Part shown: positions 1 to 12,010 of the stretch, in pieces
Position numbering within the stretch: the first letter of the stretch is position 1
Layout: each line of letters begins with the position of its first letter
Source of the DNA: Molanna angustata
Taxonomy: Eukaryota; Arthropoda; Insecta; Trichoptera; Molannidae
Length of the DNA stretch: 64,000 bases
Direction: 5' to 3'
NCBI GenBank assembly: GCA_963576475.1
Contig: OY754968.1
Span: forward strand, 13,248,616-13,312,615
Notes under the pieces: model-generated
Database searches by the model: none
What the model was told of the DNA's origin: nothing
What the model saw: the letters and a program-made list of their open reading frames with translations, nothing else
Translations under genes and position numbers: made by a program

Positions 1-1028
1 GAAGTAAAGAATATCTGTTTAAGATAAGAAATGAAACACATTATTTTCTTACCTACTCAGCAAAAGATGGCGTCATATTCTTATGTATATTTTTATATAT
101 AAAAGTTTTTACCCTAAATGGTTATAGAAAACAATACATATAATATATCATTTATAAGATATGATGATTCCATGTACCAACTGCTGAGCTAGCATCAATT
201 TATACAATTTATTGGATTTCAATAATTATTCGAAAAAAATAAAGTGCCTACTAAAATTCATGTAATTAATCTGAACAATATTATCTGTTTTAATCTCTTT
301 GAAATTTTATTTTTTACCAAATTAATTTAAGCCTCACTTGTTTGAGTGTATGGAAAAGATTGCCTTGTGGCAATACACAACATGCAGCTTGTTTCACAAA
401 AATAAATAAAAATTATATTACGCGTAATCAAATATAGTTTGTACCACGTTGTATTACAGTTACACGTCTACAGCAATTTATACCTAAAATCAATTATTGT
501 AATTTTATTCAGCAAATTTACGATATTAAATTTCATCAATCAGTATTTTATTGATGTGTAGAATAATGTAGGCATTGGTAAGAACATAATAATAATAAAT
601 TAAATTATAATGTGTATATATATATGTATTGTATACATTGTGGATGAAACCAATAAAACGTGTTAACATTAAACCGCTTTTCTGAATTTGGTAAGAAAAT
701 TACCTAAGGGAATATGCCCACAAAATATATAGACTTCTGATAGGTAATATGTAATGAAAATATACCAACACACTTTCTTCTCAATCCCCAGGAGGCACAG
801 TGTAATTATCTTCACAATAATATACCTATACAATGTAACATTTGATACCGAAGGTATTTATTTTTTTATAAAGAACCTCAAGCAACCCCCAAAAAATACC
901 TTGCCAAGTTATCGGATTATCAATCAATTAAAACTAAAATGTTGGTTTCTTTTTTATATATATTTTTTTATTATACCTTCCATAATTTGACATTAATGAA
1001 AGAAACAAATTTTCAGGAAAATTCACAG
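1..1028. other. AT-rich intergenic DNA, no gene seen
   Basis: Very AT-rich sequence with short, low-complexity reading frames only. A 16-nt hairpin (ATTGCCTTGTGGCAAT, near 359) is the only local structure noted. Confidence 0.6.
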
Positions 1029-1260
1029 TTGGACTCAGTTGGTTAGGTACTTGACTGCTGATCCAAAGGTCCCGGGTTCGATTCCCGGTGGAGACACAGT
1101 TTTTAATTGTGTTTTCAGTCTGGATCTGTGAGACGATAAATATCGTAAGTCTCCAGAATGTGGCAACTTGTTATTTGGTGCGTGTTAAATAATTATTTGA
1201 CATAATACCTGTTACTTGCCCGACAAGCTACATAAAATAAAATAAAAATAAAATAAATTT
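1029..1260 (+). repeat. tRNA-derived SINE, family 1
   Basis: The head resembles a tRNA gene. There is an A-box-like stretch (GACTCAGTTGGTTAG, about 1033-1047) and a near-perfect B box (GGGTTCGATTCCCGG, about 1074-1088). The body contains CGTAAGTCTCCAGAATGTGG and the copy ends in an (AAAAT)n tail. Three further copies or fragments share the body, at 34.7, 51.3 and 60.8 kb. No full cloverleaf is formed and the body continues 150 bp beyond the tRNA-like part, so this is a SINE and not a tRNA gene. It would be RNA polymerase III transcribed and mobilised by a LINE partner (family knowledge). Confidence 0.8.
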
Positions 1261-1291
1261 AAATTTAATTGTTTAAAATGTAGTTGAATAT

Positions 1292-1331
1292 AAGAATTGG
1301 AAAGAGTTAAGTGTTGGTCACAACCCACTCG
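1292..1331 (+). repeat. 3' terminus of a Helentron-like element
   Basis: The sequence AGTGTTGGTCACAACCCACTCG is followed by a T run. It matches the 3' hairpin and terminus seen at 26,607 and, reversed, at 18,042. No matching 5' end was found upstream, so only the 3' end is recognisable. Confidence 0.5.
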
Positions 1332-3388
1332 TTTTTTTTTAATCGTCATCGGAAGCAAGTGTGTATACAAAATTTAAGCAAGATTAGTCATTGGGTCTTT
1401 CAGTCCTTCTTGAATTAATTCAAAGCAGCTACATTGTTTTCAAAAAAATCCTTTGTGAAATGAATAAATAAATTCGTGAATGTAAATCTAGATAATTCAT
1501 AAATAAATAAATTAATTAATTAAAAACATAAAACCTTCCTAGGTTCTCGCCTGCGAGACGAACACGATCGAAGAAAAAATACATATCGCAGCCATGGCAA
1601 CAAAATGTACCTATGGAAATTTAAAATAAAAAAGGCGACATATATACAATATACACAGAGAATACTTGCTTTAAAATTAAAAGACAAAAATTAAAATTAA
1701 ACGAGATAATCACCAAACTCTAAGTTATACTTGAAAGTATATTTTATTCGTATAAATACGTATTGCTGACATTTAAATAAATGAATATTTACTCACGGAA
1801 AAGTTGGTTTATTATTTGATATTTCAATCGTTGAAAAAATTTGTACGAGAATTTTCCAAAAAATAACACAATATAAAAAAATATTTTTTTATTTGTCAAA
1901 AACCGTCACTGGTTATTGTTTGAAACATTTTCGTTTTTGAAAGATACTCTGCAAAAAATGCCACATGTATACATATATTATATCTACACACATATAACAC
2001 ACATAAATATTATGGTGGGGATTAGTGGTCATTTATAAATATCTCGACTTTTTTCAAAATAATTTATATATACAAAACATATGCATGTAATTGATTATTA
2101 GTATTGCTAGAGAAGATTAATCACCATGACCATTAACGACCACAATAACAACTCATTTTTACGTTCCTAGATTGTACTTACATGTAATAAAGTCGATTTT
2201 TTATTTATATTAATTTAATTTTACTGCTTTTCCGGAGCTGATATAGCGAAAACTCTTATGACTCATTAATTTCACCGAATATTTCTACCTTCGTTGTACC
2301 TACAGAATTTTTTATCACTCGTATGATACAGCAACATTTTACTCTATGTGAAGTGTTGGAATAAAAAAATCAAGTAACATAATTTCCTTTGTCTGATTTT
2401 GTTTATCCACGTAACCCTTCATAAATCAACAATTAACGTATCAGGCAAACATAGAGTACCAAGAGGTAAAACGTAATATAATTACAAGCGGTGTAGTTCG
2501 CGTAAAGCTGCTGATGGCACATCCATCGCAAAATGCAAGTATCAGGAGAGCGTAGACAAAGAAATGCGTTTCTTTATCAGGTAGGTACACATTAAACCTA
2601 ACGTGCAAGTCATGAATTACATTGAACTCAATTTTTTGACGTGTTATAATACATACATTTCGTGTTATAATACATACTTACTCGTGGATCATTTTACTAC
2701 AATATTTTATTCTACATCATTAAACTCAAAGAAGATTTCGGTTTATCCATGCTTTCTGAAAACACCATGTTTTGAATTATTTCCTTTTTGATGTTGGGTA
2801 TTTAAGATATCATTTGTACTGTAAAATATTTTCAAGGCTTTTTGTATCGTAATGTACGAGCTTTTGAATCCCACAAACACTTGTGTATTTCATCTGTTGT
2901 AACGGCATTCTCCAAGAGAGCAGAACTAAAACTTTATTAAGCAGAACGATTCGTGGTGGGAAATGTGAAAATACATTCTTTTACTTAAAACTAATGTTGA
3001 GTATGTATGGAAATCTTCTGATATCATGATATATTTTATAGTCCTATAAAAATGTTGAAATGGAGGATTTGTTGTTATTTTTTGTGGCTTGTACCGATTA
3101 TAAGCATTAATGTATTATATAATATGTATTATGGAAAATCAATAGGAATTACGGAGTACTTTTACATACATAGTAAACAAAAGAGAGATTTTTCATTCAA
3201 AATGGTTTTTTAATTGCCAGTTTAGACATATTTGAAAAAAATAAAAAGCGTTAAAAAACATAAGGTTTTTTCTTGTTGACATACATTTGTATTTCTAATC
3301 CATATTTATGCGAATATTTCTAGGTACGATGCTAAATGATTTTTTTTACCATATTTACTGCCAATGGAATAATATTGCCATATTATGA
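1332..3388. other. AT-rich intergenic DNA, no gene seen
   Basis: No supported coding region. A stretch near 1,710-1,770 (TAAGTTATACTT followed by TCGTATAAATACGTA) resembles 46,243-46,295, so part of it is an unnamed dispersed repeat. Confidence 0.5.
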
Positions 3389-3560
3389 CAATGATTTATA
3401 TGAACACATATATAGTTCCACAATTTATTTTATTTTTCTCCCGACGACCGTTTCGGCTTATAAGGCCATAATCACCTATTAAGAAAAATAAAATAAATTG
3501 TGGAACTATATATGTGTTCATATTAATCATTATCATAATGGATTTCTACAAATTAGAAGC
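3389..3560 (-). repeat. Inverted repeat with hammerhead-like loop (Penelope-like element relic?)
   Basis: Arms of about 50 bp (3389-3439 and 3482-3532) are near-perfect inverted repeats. The roughly 42-nt loop, read on the minus strand, has the order TGATTAT, GGC, short loop, GCC, GAAAC. This resembles a hammerhead ribozyme core (CUGAUGA, stem II, GAAA) with a degenerate first box. The right arm is followed by ATGGATTTCTAC, a module that also follows the structures at 8.9, 23.9 and 33.2 kb. Hammerhead motifs are established features of Penelope-like elements; the assignment here is inference. Confidence 0.5.
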
Positions 3561-3599
3561 CGTCACAATCGAAAGATTGAAAAGTGCGTATATTGCCAT

Positions 3600-3720
3600 A
3601 TTACTTTATTTATTTATTTATTTATTTTATTTCAGAAAACTACAGCTTTGTTAATTGTTTCGTTACATTTGGTGCTTTTAAAATTATTACAAGCCAATAT
3701 TGTTTTCTTCTATTTAAATT
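3600..3720 (-). repeat. Possible LINE 3' end with (TAAA)n tail
   Basis: A (TTTA)n run at 3606-3630, followed by ATTTCAG and a short unique stretch, has the polarity of a minus-strand non-LTR retrotransposon 3' end, like the ones at 13.75 and 17.93 kb. No coding remnant is visible. Confidence 0.3.
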
Positions 3721-6700
3721 AATGAATTACAAATAACTAGTATGCTGAGCAGCAGGTAAAAGAATAACAATTATAAGAGAAGAAAAAAAAACAATACATA
3801 ATGAAAATAAAATGGGGAAAAGGAGGGATTATTGGAGTGAAGGATAGAGCTTGTTTGAAGGAATTAGGGAACTGGGTTGAAAAATATCTTTATTTGTTTA
3901 CGGTAAGTTTCTATGGAGTCATGGAAAATGTCAGTGTGTTTAAATTTTAGATTATTGTCACGTTGAATTCTGTAAATAGTCGAGTGATATCTGTAATTAG
4001 TATGGCAAATAGGTAGATGAAATAAATTTTTCGAACGGGTGTGCCTGTTTGGTACATGAAGTGATATACAAATATTGATAAAGTGGAAAATACATTTTTA
4101 GCCTCGCGTGCCAATGATTTACTTTATTTTGTGAACTTTTTGTTTGTAGTGAATGAAAAGCCGCAGTCGCGTAAATATTTTAGAATTCCGTAGTCGCAGA
4201 TTGAGTGCATAGTCGAAGATTATAGAACTCCATTTTTAACTAGTTTTTTTTTTTATACTCACTCTTGTCAATAGTTTTATTTCGATTATTATCTTCGCAT
4301 CGAATTGTACTAACAAAAGCCTGCAGAATTTATAACTAAAACCATTCATTTATTTACAATAAAATAATAGAAAGAGAAAAATATCAGCGATCAAAAGAGT
4401 AGTTACAAATCAAAATATGCATGCATGGTGTAAGAAGAATTGTCAATCTTTGCCAGAATACGAATTTGAGACGTTTAGATCCCCCTACCTGGGTGCGAAT
4501 CCCCCTACCAGCAAAATAGAAATTTAAATTAATCTCTCGCGCTAATATTGCTTGTCTTGGCTGGAAACACCGGTTGAGTGGAAGAAATTTCCGTTTGGCA
4601 ACAATCTATCTCGCTGTAAGAACGTGTAGTTACAATAATTTCTAATGTTTTTCTTATTTTTATAAAAGCTTTTTTTATACTTACGAATTCAAGTAACTAC
4701 CTACTGAGCGGTAACTCCTAATCTCATGACAATTTTCACATTTGTGTACGTAAGCCTCTCTGCTCTTTCACTTTAAGTTTTTCGAGACATGGTGTTTTTC
4801 AGTTTCAGCCTATCCATTTTCCGGGGGCTTACACGTAAGTGGTTTATGTTGGTTAAGCTCAGGTTTCCGTAAATATGTAAGGATCTTAGATCGCCATAAT
4901 TTTGAAACGCCACGCGCAGTTAACTTTTGGGTGGAACTTTCGGAACACTACACGCGGTTCTTTTCGAGATACTAATTCAGTTGTTTAAGGATGCGCTATG
5001 TAACTATAGGTACCTACTACGAATAACTTTTTTGCGACGTAGAAATTATTATTTTTTTTATTAAGGAATGAATGTTTTTGCTTTAAAATTTTTATCTTAC
5101 AGCCAATTATCGTAAAATAAAATGAGATTTAAATATCAATGTATTCATTGGTGATGATGAAATTAAAATAAATGCCTTAAAATGGTGAAACCACTAAAAT
5201 ATACACTGCCTTTTATAATCGTTAAATTGTATGACACAGTACCTAGATGTATGTGAAAACATTAAATCTAGTATGCATATTAAAATATATGGTGGTGACC
5301 AATTCGCACAAAGTATCTGTTCATTTTAAGGAGTTGGAATTAAAATTTATGATTGATATACGATAGTGCTTTTTAGTTAGTCAATAAAGATTAAAATTTG
5401 TACCAGCATTTAAGATTATTTTTTATTTTTGATTGTTATTTAGTAGTACTACCATATTATTTTCTTGAAATACAATTTTACCACACTGTCGTATGGAAAT
5501 TTACTGACATTTTCATATTATATACAGTAAGTATTCAACGTTGTTCACAAGCTTCAAAGAAAACAAAGTTCATATGAAATTTTATTTTGCAGTTTATACT
5601 ATAATTTTGATTTGAAATTGGTTTGGTTTACAACATTACCAGGTTTTAATATTATTTTCTAAGATAGTACAAAAATAGCAAATATATTATATTAAGTTGT
5701 AAAGAGACACTGTATATATTATATAGGATATTTCCTCCTACAAAGTAGTTCCAGGAACCTATGAAAACCTCATAAATCCTTGGAATATTCCTGTATGATG
5801 CCTTAACATGAGACGTGGGAAATTGTACTTGGGTATTCTTACCACGTTAAGAATTAAGGGGTGTAGATTTTTTTCATAATAAGTCATCTCAGCGATAAAA
5901 AATTGTCTTAAATCTAATAGCTAAATTTTATAGTCGTTTTGGTGCTGATTCGTTTTTTTAACTTTTATTTATTTTATCTCAGGAAACTTAAAGGGGCTAT
6001 AAAATATTAATTTAACACAAACCCATCAAAAAGGTACCACATATTGGAAAATGATCGTTTTGATAACTCAAATATATTGCAGAAATCGATATTTCTAAGG
6101 GGTAACAGAATAATAGTACAATAATAATACACCGTTTTATGTAACGAGATTAAAAGACTTTGGCATTCTTATAAAATAATAATATTACCGTTCATTATTA
6201 CAGCCATTGGCATTATTCCAAAATCGTTAATCTGTAATTTAGAAATTTTAGATTTATCGAAAAATTTAATAATAAAAATGCAAAAAACGGTAATAATGAA
6301 TACACGTACAATCGTTAAAGATTTTTTAAATGTTAATAATCAGAAATCACTACGGTTGATAGGTAGTATAGAGACCTCCTCAGAGCCTAATCCTTTGAGT
6401 TATGTTAAGTATCTGGATGAGTGAACTATTCCCAATTTAAAGCATGATGAAGCGTTAATATAATACTATAATCATAATATTCTAATTTGTGATGTACTGT
6501 GCTGCCATACGATAAATAAATAAATGAAGCGTTTGTTGCATTGCTCTTTTAAATAACTTACAATTTACGCATTGATCTGCTAAAATGAGGTGTATAATGG
6601 TAATTGTTAGGTATTAATATCATTAGTAAATCGGCCAGTGCTGTAAATAAATCATTACACATGATTTTTATATTAGTATTTCAGAAATAAATGTGTTTAA

Positions 6701-7044
6701 AATTTGGAGTATTTATACAGAGTAGGCATTGGATGAATGTTATTTTTTTATTATTTTTACAAAAACAAGATAAATTTTGCTTGCATTCAGGTTGATATAC
6801 GACTACAACTTTTCGCCTGTTATTTTCACATTATAACAGTTATTTTATTCTGTACTCGGCTTTTTGTTTACCATAATGGGCTGCACTTGTCATTTTTTAT
6901 GGCGTGGTGATTACAAAAGTTTTAAATACCCCTTTTTCAACTTCATACTAAAAATTTCTACAATATTTTCTTTCGTTACATTTTAGGTAACTTTTCCGTA
7001 AATAAACATCAACAATATTAAAAGTTTTGTATGCCAAGTGAACA
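3721..7044. other. AT-rich intergenic DNA, no gene seen
   Basis: No reading frame with recognisable protein similarity. A slightly GC-richer patch (about 4,465-4,620) carries two close copies of ATCCCCCTACC. It also has a stretch, GTGGAAGAAATTTCCGTTTGGCAA, related to repeats at 52.4 and 62.6 kb, so it is probably a repeat fragment. Confidence 0.5.
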
Positions 7045-7500
7045 ATATATACATACATACTATCACGCCATGTCCCTCACATTTTTCTATCTTGACACAC
7101 AATCATACAACATCGTATCTAATACATGTTCGTCTGTTGTTTATGCTTCTTACATTTCCGTCTTTCAAAATACCGTTCACATGGTCGTGCCATCCTTTTC
7201 TTAGGCACCTCTGACATTTTCTTCGTCAAGCGTTCTTCATTCATTTTTCCCAGTGCATGGCCAAACCATCTCAATGTGCTAACTTTTATTCTGATAATAA
7301 CATCTTACATTATTTCCTTATGTCTTCATTTTTTACCCTGTCATACATCGTTCTGTTACAAATTCTTCTAATCTCATTTCAATTCAACTGTATATAACTG
7401 ATCATATAATAATTCATATAATTCAACTGCATTTATTCTGCTTTTGTGCGACTTCTGCCATATCCATGATTCACTTGCATACGTCTTGTAGGTATACTAT
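7045..7500 (-). pseudogene. RTE-type non-LTR retrotransposon, decayed C-terminal end
   Basis: Read on the minus strand, the segment gives fragments matching the RTE relic at 57,970-58,790: TYASESW, WQKSHKSRINAVE and a terminal RDMA-like end. It then has an (ATGT)n tail, seen on the plus strand as (ACAT)n at 7049-7060. Several frameshifts and stops break it. Only the region after the reverse transcriptase palm is present, so it is a 5'-truncated dead copy. Confidence 0.7.
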
Positions 7501-7667
7501 TGTTTAAAATAATACACCCAAGACATATTTTTAAGTGTCGATTTGTGTCGAAGACATAATGTTTTTGTTTTCAATTACCTAATCATTGTTACGAAGCTTC
7601 TTAACTATTCAGCTGAATGTTAATTATTTTCGTCCTGTATCCAGTAAGTAATTAAATTTCTATTTTT

Positions 7668-8884
7668 ATAAATTGTAAAAAAAACTTATAAAAAGAAAAC
7701 ACAGTTTGATTCCACATTGAGAATGTTTAATTTGCCTAAGCGCCGAATATTTTTATTATTGCATATGCGCAAACATTGGATTTTTTTTCCCTGTCGGGAG
7801 TCAAAGATATTTTTTAACAGATTTTTAATTATCTCAATAGAGACGAAGTTGGAATATTTATTGTAGGAGAACCGGGAAATCAAGGCACCTACAGGGCTTA
7901 CGACCTGTCATCGGCTGGTTTACGTGATCACTTTATGCGCTTGCGCAACGTTCACCAATTATGCCTTTTAATGAGATCCCTATCAATTCAATTTTGAAAG
8001 ATCTATATATTGTAATACTGAAATTCTTTTCGCTTGAAAATAAGGAATTTTTACTACAGCCATCTATGGGTGAAATTATGAACAACAATCTTATTATTTT
8101 TATTTATTTTGTTGGAACGCCATCTATTGAGAGAATTGGTTTTTTGTAAATAATGAAAGCTACAATTCTTATATCTGAGGTGACAATGCATTTTTCGCAT
8201 AGAAGTCACCCCTGAATTGCGCCAGACTTATAAGGTCATTTTTGTCTTATTTACCTACTTGTACCAATGTGTAAGTATCAAATATATTCGACCTTATAAG
8301 TCTGGCGCAATTCAGGGGTGACTTCTATGCGAAAAATGCATTGTCACCTCAGATATAAGAATTGTAGCTTTCATTATTTACAAAAAACCAATTCTCTCAA
8401 TAGATGGCGTTCCAACAAAATAAATAAAAATAATAAGATTGTTGTTCATAATTTCACCCATAGATGGCTGTAGTAAAAATTCCTTATTTTCAAGCGAAAA
8501 GAATTTCAGTATTACAATATATAGAACTTTCAAAATTGAATTGATAGGGATCTCATTAAAAGGCATAATTGGTGAACGTTGCGCAAGCGCATAAAGTGAT
8601 CACGTAAACCAGCCGATGACAGGTCGTAAGCCCTGTAGGTGCCTTGATTTCCCGGTTCTCCTACAATAAATATTCCAACTTCGTCTCTATTGAGATAATT
8701 AAAAATCTGTTAAAAAAATTGCCTAAGCGCTTTCGCCAGTCACAGCAAGCATCCTCAGAGGCACACTATATACTCTGAGGATGCCAGCTGTGACTGGCGA
8801 AAGCGCTTAGGCAAATTAAACATACTCAATGTGGAATCAAACTGTGTTTTCTTTTTACAAGTTTTTTTTTTACAATTTATAATT
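7668..8884. repeat. 1.2-kb foldback element
   Basis: Two long arms are near-identical inverted copies. The segment from about 7,815 to 8,238 is repeated in reverse from about 8,290 to 8,720, separated by a spacer of about 52 bp. A second inverted tract (about 7,668-7,745 against 8,802-8,884) flanks it. An extra 70 bp lies only in the left arm and a nested palindrome only in the right arm. The same unit occurs once, in tandem context, at 37.57-38.16 kb, and as a diverged copy at 48.8-49.2 kb. Apparent reading frames within it are mirror images of each other, so I treat it as non-coding. A Penelope-like terminal repeat arranged head-to-head is one possible origin. Confidence 0.75.
8718..8815. 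repeat. Nested palindrome in the foldback
   Basis: The arms run GCCTAAGCGCTTTCGCCAGT onward and pair with their reverse complement across a loop of about 12 nt (GCACACTATATA). There are two or three small mismatches near CATCCTCAGAG. It lies exactly at one shoulder of the larger foldback. Confidence 0.75.
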
Positions 8885-9395
8885 ATGAACTTCCACTGTG
8901 TCAACGAAAAAACCTTCAAGTTTCTATTTTTTTTAAATAAGTATTTATTTAAAATAAATTTAATATTGCACTGCATTTTGATGCATTATGGAGCCTCTAT
9001 GTTTCGCCGGGATAAGCCCTGCGCTAATCCAATAACCAATAGTGAGCGAGGCTGCTGCTGCTGCATCAGCAATACTATCATCGCTTTTTCTACGTTTTCT
9101 GACTGTCATTGTGACGTAGTTATAAATATAACCGATTTTCTTTTCGCCACCTCTTAAATTTTATAACATCAACTGAATATATCTGTGCATCAAGAAATTA
9201 CCGCATCATACACACAACCAAGCTGCAGGATAAGAAGGCGTTTCAGCCCAGAATCTGCCGGCCTAAAAGTTGGTGCATTGTACCTCTTTGGTGTATACTG
9301 GAGGTGCCTAGCAAAATCTAAAAGAAAGATATTTAAATTTAATTTAATTGTAGTTACAATAGTTATAGTTGGATACATGAGTTAGGATGTCTGGA
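8885..9395. other. No gene seen
   Basis: The segment begins with a module (ATTATGAACTTCCAC) like the one following other foldbacks in the window. A GC-richer stretch at 9,000-9,130 includes a GCTGCTGCTGCTGC run. Opposed reading frames of about 62-66 codons at 9,185-9,385 show no recognisable protein. Confidence 0.4.
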
Positions 9396-9399
9396 AATC

Positions 9400-9960
9400 A
9401 AAATTTAGCAACGTATAACCGCAGCTTGGTTTAAATGGAGAAGTGACTGGTGTTATCTGTGATAGGCGTATGCCAGCGAAGATGAAAGGCCATGTCTACA
9501 AGATAATGATCAGACCGGTGCTGATATATGGTAGCGAGACCTGGGCCGTCAGCAAGTTCAGTCAGTGCAAACAGCCGATATGAAGATTCTTAGTGGATTT
9601 GCGGCGTCACAAGGAGAGATAAAATCTGTAGTGAATATGTGGGAGGTAGCCTGGGCGTACGCCTCTAAGCTGATGATAAGCTGATGGAAAGTAGGCTGAG
9701 GGGGTTCGGACATATTCGAAGAAAATCGCCACTAATATTATCATGACCAAAGGGGCGTCCCAAAATACGATGAAAGAGCTTGGTTTCGGAGGATATGCGG
9801 GCACGTAATGTTCTCATAGACATTACGTTGCGCAATAAAGAAAGCTGAACCCACTACCGTGTGGGATAGAAGATAAAGAGGAAAGAGAGAGACTAGAGTT
9901 TTAGTTGGATCTATAAATTGCAGTTCCATCAAAGGAACAAGCGTGAAGAATATTATGAAA
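9400..9960 (+). pseudogene. RTE-like reverse transcriptase, decayed C-terminal part
   Basis: The plus strand encodes fragments such as RRMPAKMKGHVYKIMIRPVL followed by IYGSETWAVSK. This is the conserved block following the reverse transcriptase palm in RTE-related non-LTR elements. It is interrupted by many stops and frameshifts from about 9,570 on. It differs from the other RTE relics in the window, so it is a separate family and an old copy. Confidence 0.7.
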
Positions 9961-10138
9961 AAAAAGTAAGTATTATCGAAGTAAGATGATGAAGTCTTAA
10001 TTTCTTTATAAATCACTTTTGTTTTTAAACAAGAAATTCTTTTGTTTTACAAGCTTTTCGTCATTTAAGAAAAAACCCTTAGAATGTGTAAATAGCATGA
10101 GGTTTTGTGTAAAATATATAATGTTTTTAAAGTAAGAC

Positions 10139-10262
10139 ACCTTCTTCTCAGCCTAATCCCGTCCACTCCTATACGAAGACCTCCTCTATCTCTTTCCAAG
10201 TCATTATATCTTGTGCTCACCTATTTGTCATGGTTCTCAGTATCATAGTTTATGATTTAAAC
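10139..10262 (-). pseudogene. Non-LTR retrotransposon 3'-end fragment
   Basis: The plus strand reads CTTCTTCTCAGCCTAATCCC, GTCCACTCCTATACGAAG and CCTCCTCTATCTCTTTCCA. This is the reverse complement of the very common 3' coding end of RTE-type insect elements. Only about 120 bp remain and no frame is open throughout. Confidence 0.5.
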
Positions 10263-10953
10263 AACAAAAATGTGATCATAGATTATCATTTTTACGTTTT
10301 CTTCTTGAAATGATGTTTAATAAAATAAAATAAGAAGGAATTCTATAAAGGTTCGAACGCTCTCGCTTAATAATTATTATGTCACAGAAACCAACCAGCT
10401 TTAACAATTTTCTTTCTTTAACAAATACAGGTAAAGAGGCAAACAAATAGAATAACGTCTATGATGTTTTAATAAAAAAGAAACCAATAAAACTTTTACA
10501 CATTTTATTAACATACAAATATTTTTTTACACACATTTATTATTTACACATTTTATTAACAAACAAAAAGTTTTTATATTGTCTAATTATACATTTTAGA
10601 TAATCTGATATACAATTTTATTTTTTTACGATTCTCTTTGTTTCAAAACATGGATGATTTATTTTATACGACTGGCTTCAAAACAATCGCTACTTCTTTA
10701 TAGTGTTTGACAATAGAGAGAAAATAAAATTGCTTAAACGTACAAAATTAACCTCGAATCTAAATAACAAATATGTATTTATTTATTCAGAAAACATTGA
10801 TCTAAACAAATATCGAAATACTAACGCAAGAACAAGAATACAAAGCTCGCTATTAATAGTGTCTTTTTGAATTGTAGAACATTTTCGAAACCACTGCAAT
10901 TGGGAAGAAAAATAAAATACCGAATGTCAGATACATGTGAATTTATATTAAAA
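10263..10953. other. AT-rich DNA, no gene seen
   Basis: Sequence rich in (A/T) runs without recognisable element or coding capacity. A direct repeat of ACACATTTTATTAACA around 10,498 and 10,545 is the only local pattern. Confidence 0.4.
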
Positions 10954-11972
10954 CTAGTTGCATGTAACACATGAGATCCAACTGTCGACAGCGATAGTAT
11001 GTATAGTTGAAGAATATGTACCAAACTATAAACCCATAAATACAAATTATTGAATATTTTCAGATATTTTGTTTTCTATACAACATACATATATTATGTA
11101 GGTATGTATGTCAAGATAGGATAGTATGGAGGAAGTTCCTTTTTTCCTACCCAGAATATGAAAATAGCATGATGGTATGTATGTTTGGAGATGAAGTATC
11201 AAACTATTAAGTCTTCTTACGTATTGTGTATAGGCGACTGCCATACAAAATGTATGAAGCGATGTCGTCACTAAATTCAATTTTTAAAAAAATTGTTAAA
11301 AAAAATTGAGATCTTCTGCTACAATGTTAATATTTTTTATAGAAAATTAAATTATCTAGTTGGGGTGTTTCGACTTTTTTCGATAATTGTATAAGTTTTG
11401 GAAATATAGGCAGTTAAACTCAAAAATTTAACATAAAAAAAATATTTCTCTTAATAAAAAATGTTTGAGAAACCCTGGAATTTTTTTGAAAAAATTAATT
11501 TGAGATATTTTATTTTTCTATGTTTGTACCAATTTTCAGCGTTCTAGCTTTTATGGTTTCTGAGATATATGGAAAAATAAAATAAAAATTCAAAAGTTGA
11601 TAACCCCTGATTGAAACAAAAATTCAAAATTCTGAGTATAAAAGTTTTGTAGGCCTATAACTGTTTATATATTCTGAAATTTTGGGCACTGTAAATTGAG
11701 CGGATCAAAAGTTATAAGGGGGGGGGGGACACACACAGACACACACACACACACAGACACACAGACACACGAAATGTTCTACTCCGAATTCTGAGTAAAT
11801 CCGTGTATGGAACATATATGCTGCGAAGCCTCTAAGATGGTGTTTTTTGACTTCAAAGTTGGAAAAGCCGTGAAAAAAGTAGACCTCTCCATACAATTCT
11901 CGCGTATTCTGGCTTGATACATTGTCGATATGTTAAGAGAACAAAGTTCTCCTGAACAAATCGACAGTTGGA
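10954..11972 (-). mobile_element. Non-autonomous Helitron, copy A
   Basis: Read on the minus strand the element starts TCCAACTGTCGAT and ends with a hairpin (CATGTGTTACATG) shortly before a terminal CTAG. It sits between a host A and a host T with no target-site duplication. These are the defining Helitron features: 5' TC, subterminal hairpin, 3' CTRR and AT target. Three other near full-length copies share both ends (52.8, 53.9 and 59.2 kb). An internal CA/GT microsatellite next to a G tract (about 11,718-11,770) varies between copies. It encodes no replicase or helicase, so mobilisation would need an autonomous partner. Confidence 0.85.
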
Positions 11973-12010
11973 TTATTTCCAAACATCGAATCTAGGATGC
12001 AGGCTCTGAA

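Noticed and set aside
754..990. 78-codon frame rich in F, I and Y
   Set aside because: Composition is what AT-rich noncoding DNA gives; no motif or conserved neighbour.
1029..1100. tRNA gene
   Set aside because: A and B boxes are present but the cloverleaf is incomplete and the homologous region continues into a SINE body with an A-rich tail; the same applies at 34.7, 36.6, 47.4 and 50.3 kb.
7961..8566. Two identical 62-codon frames facing each other
   Set aside because: They are mirror images in the two arms of a foldback repeat and have no recognisable protein features.
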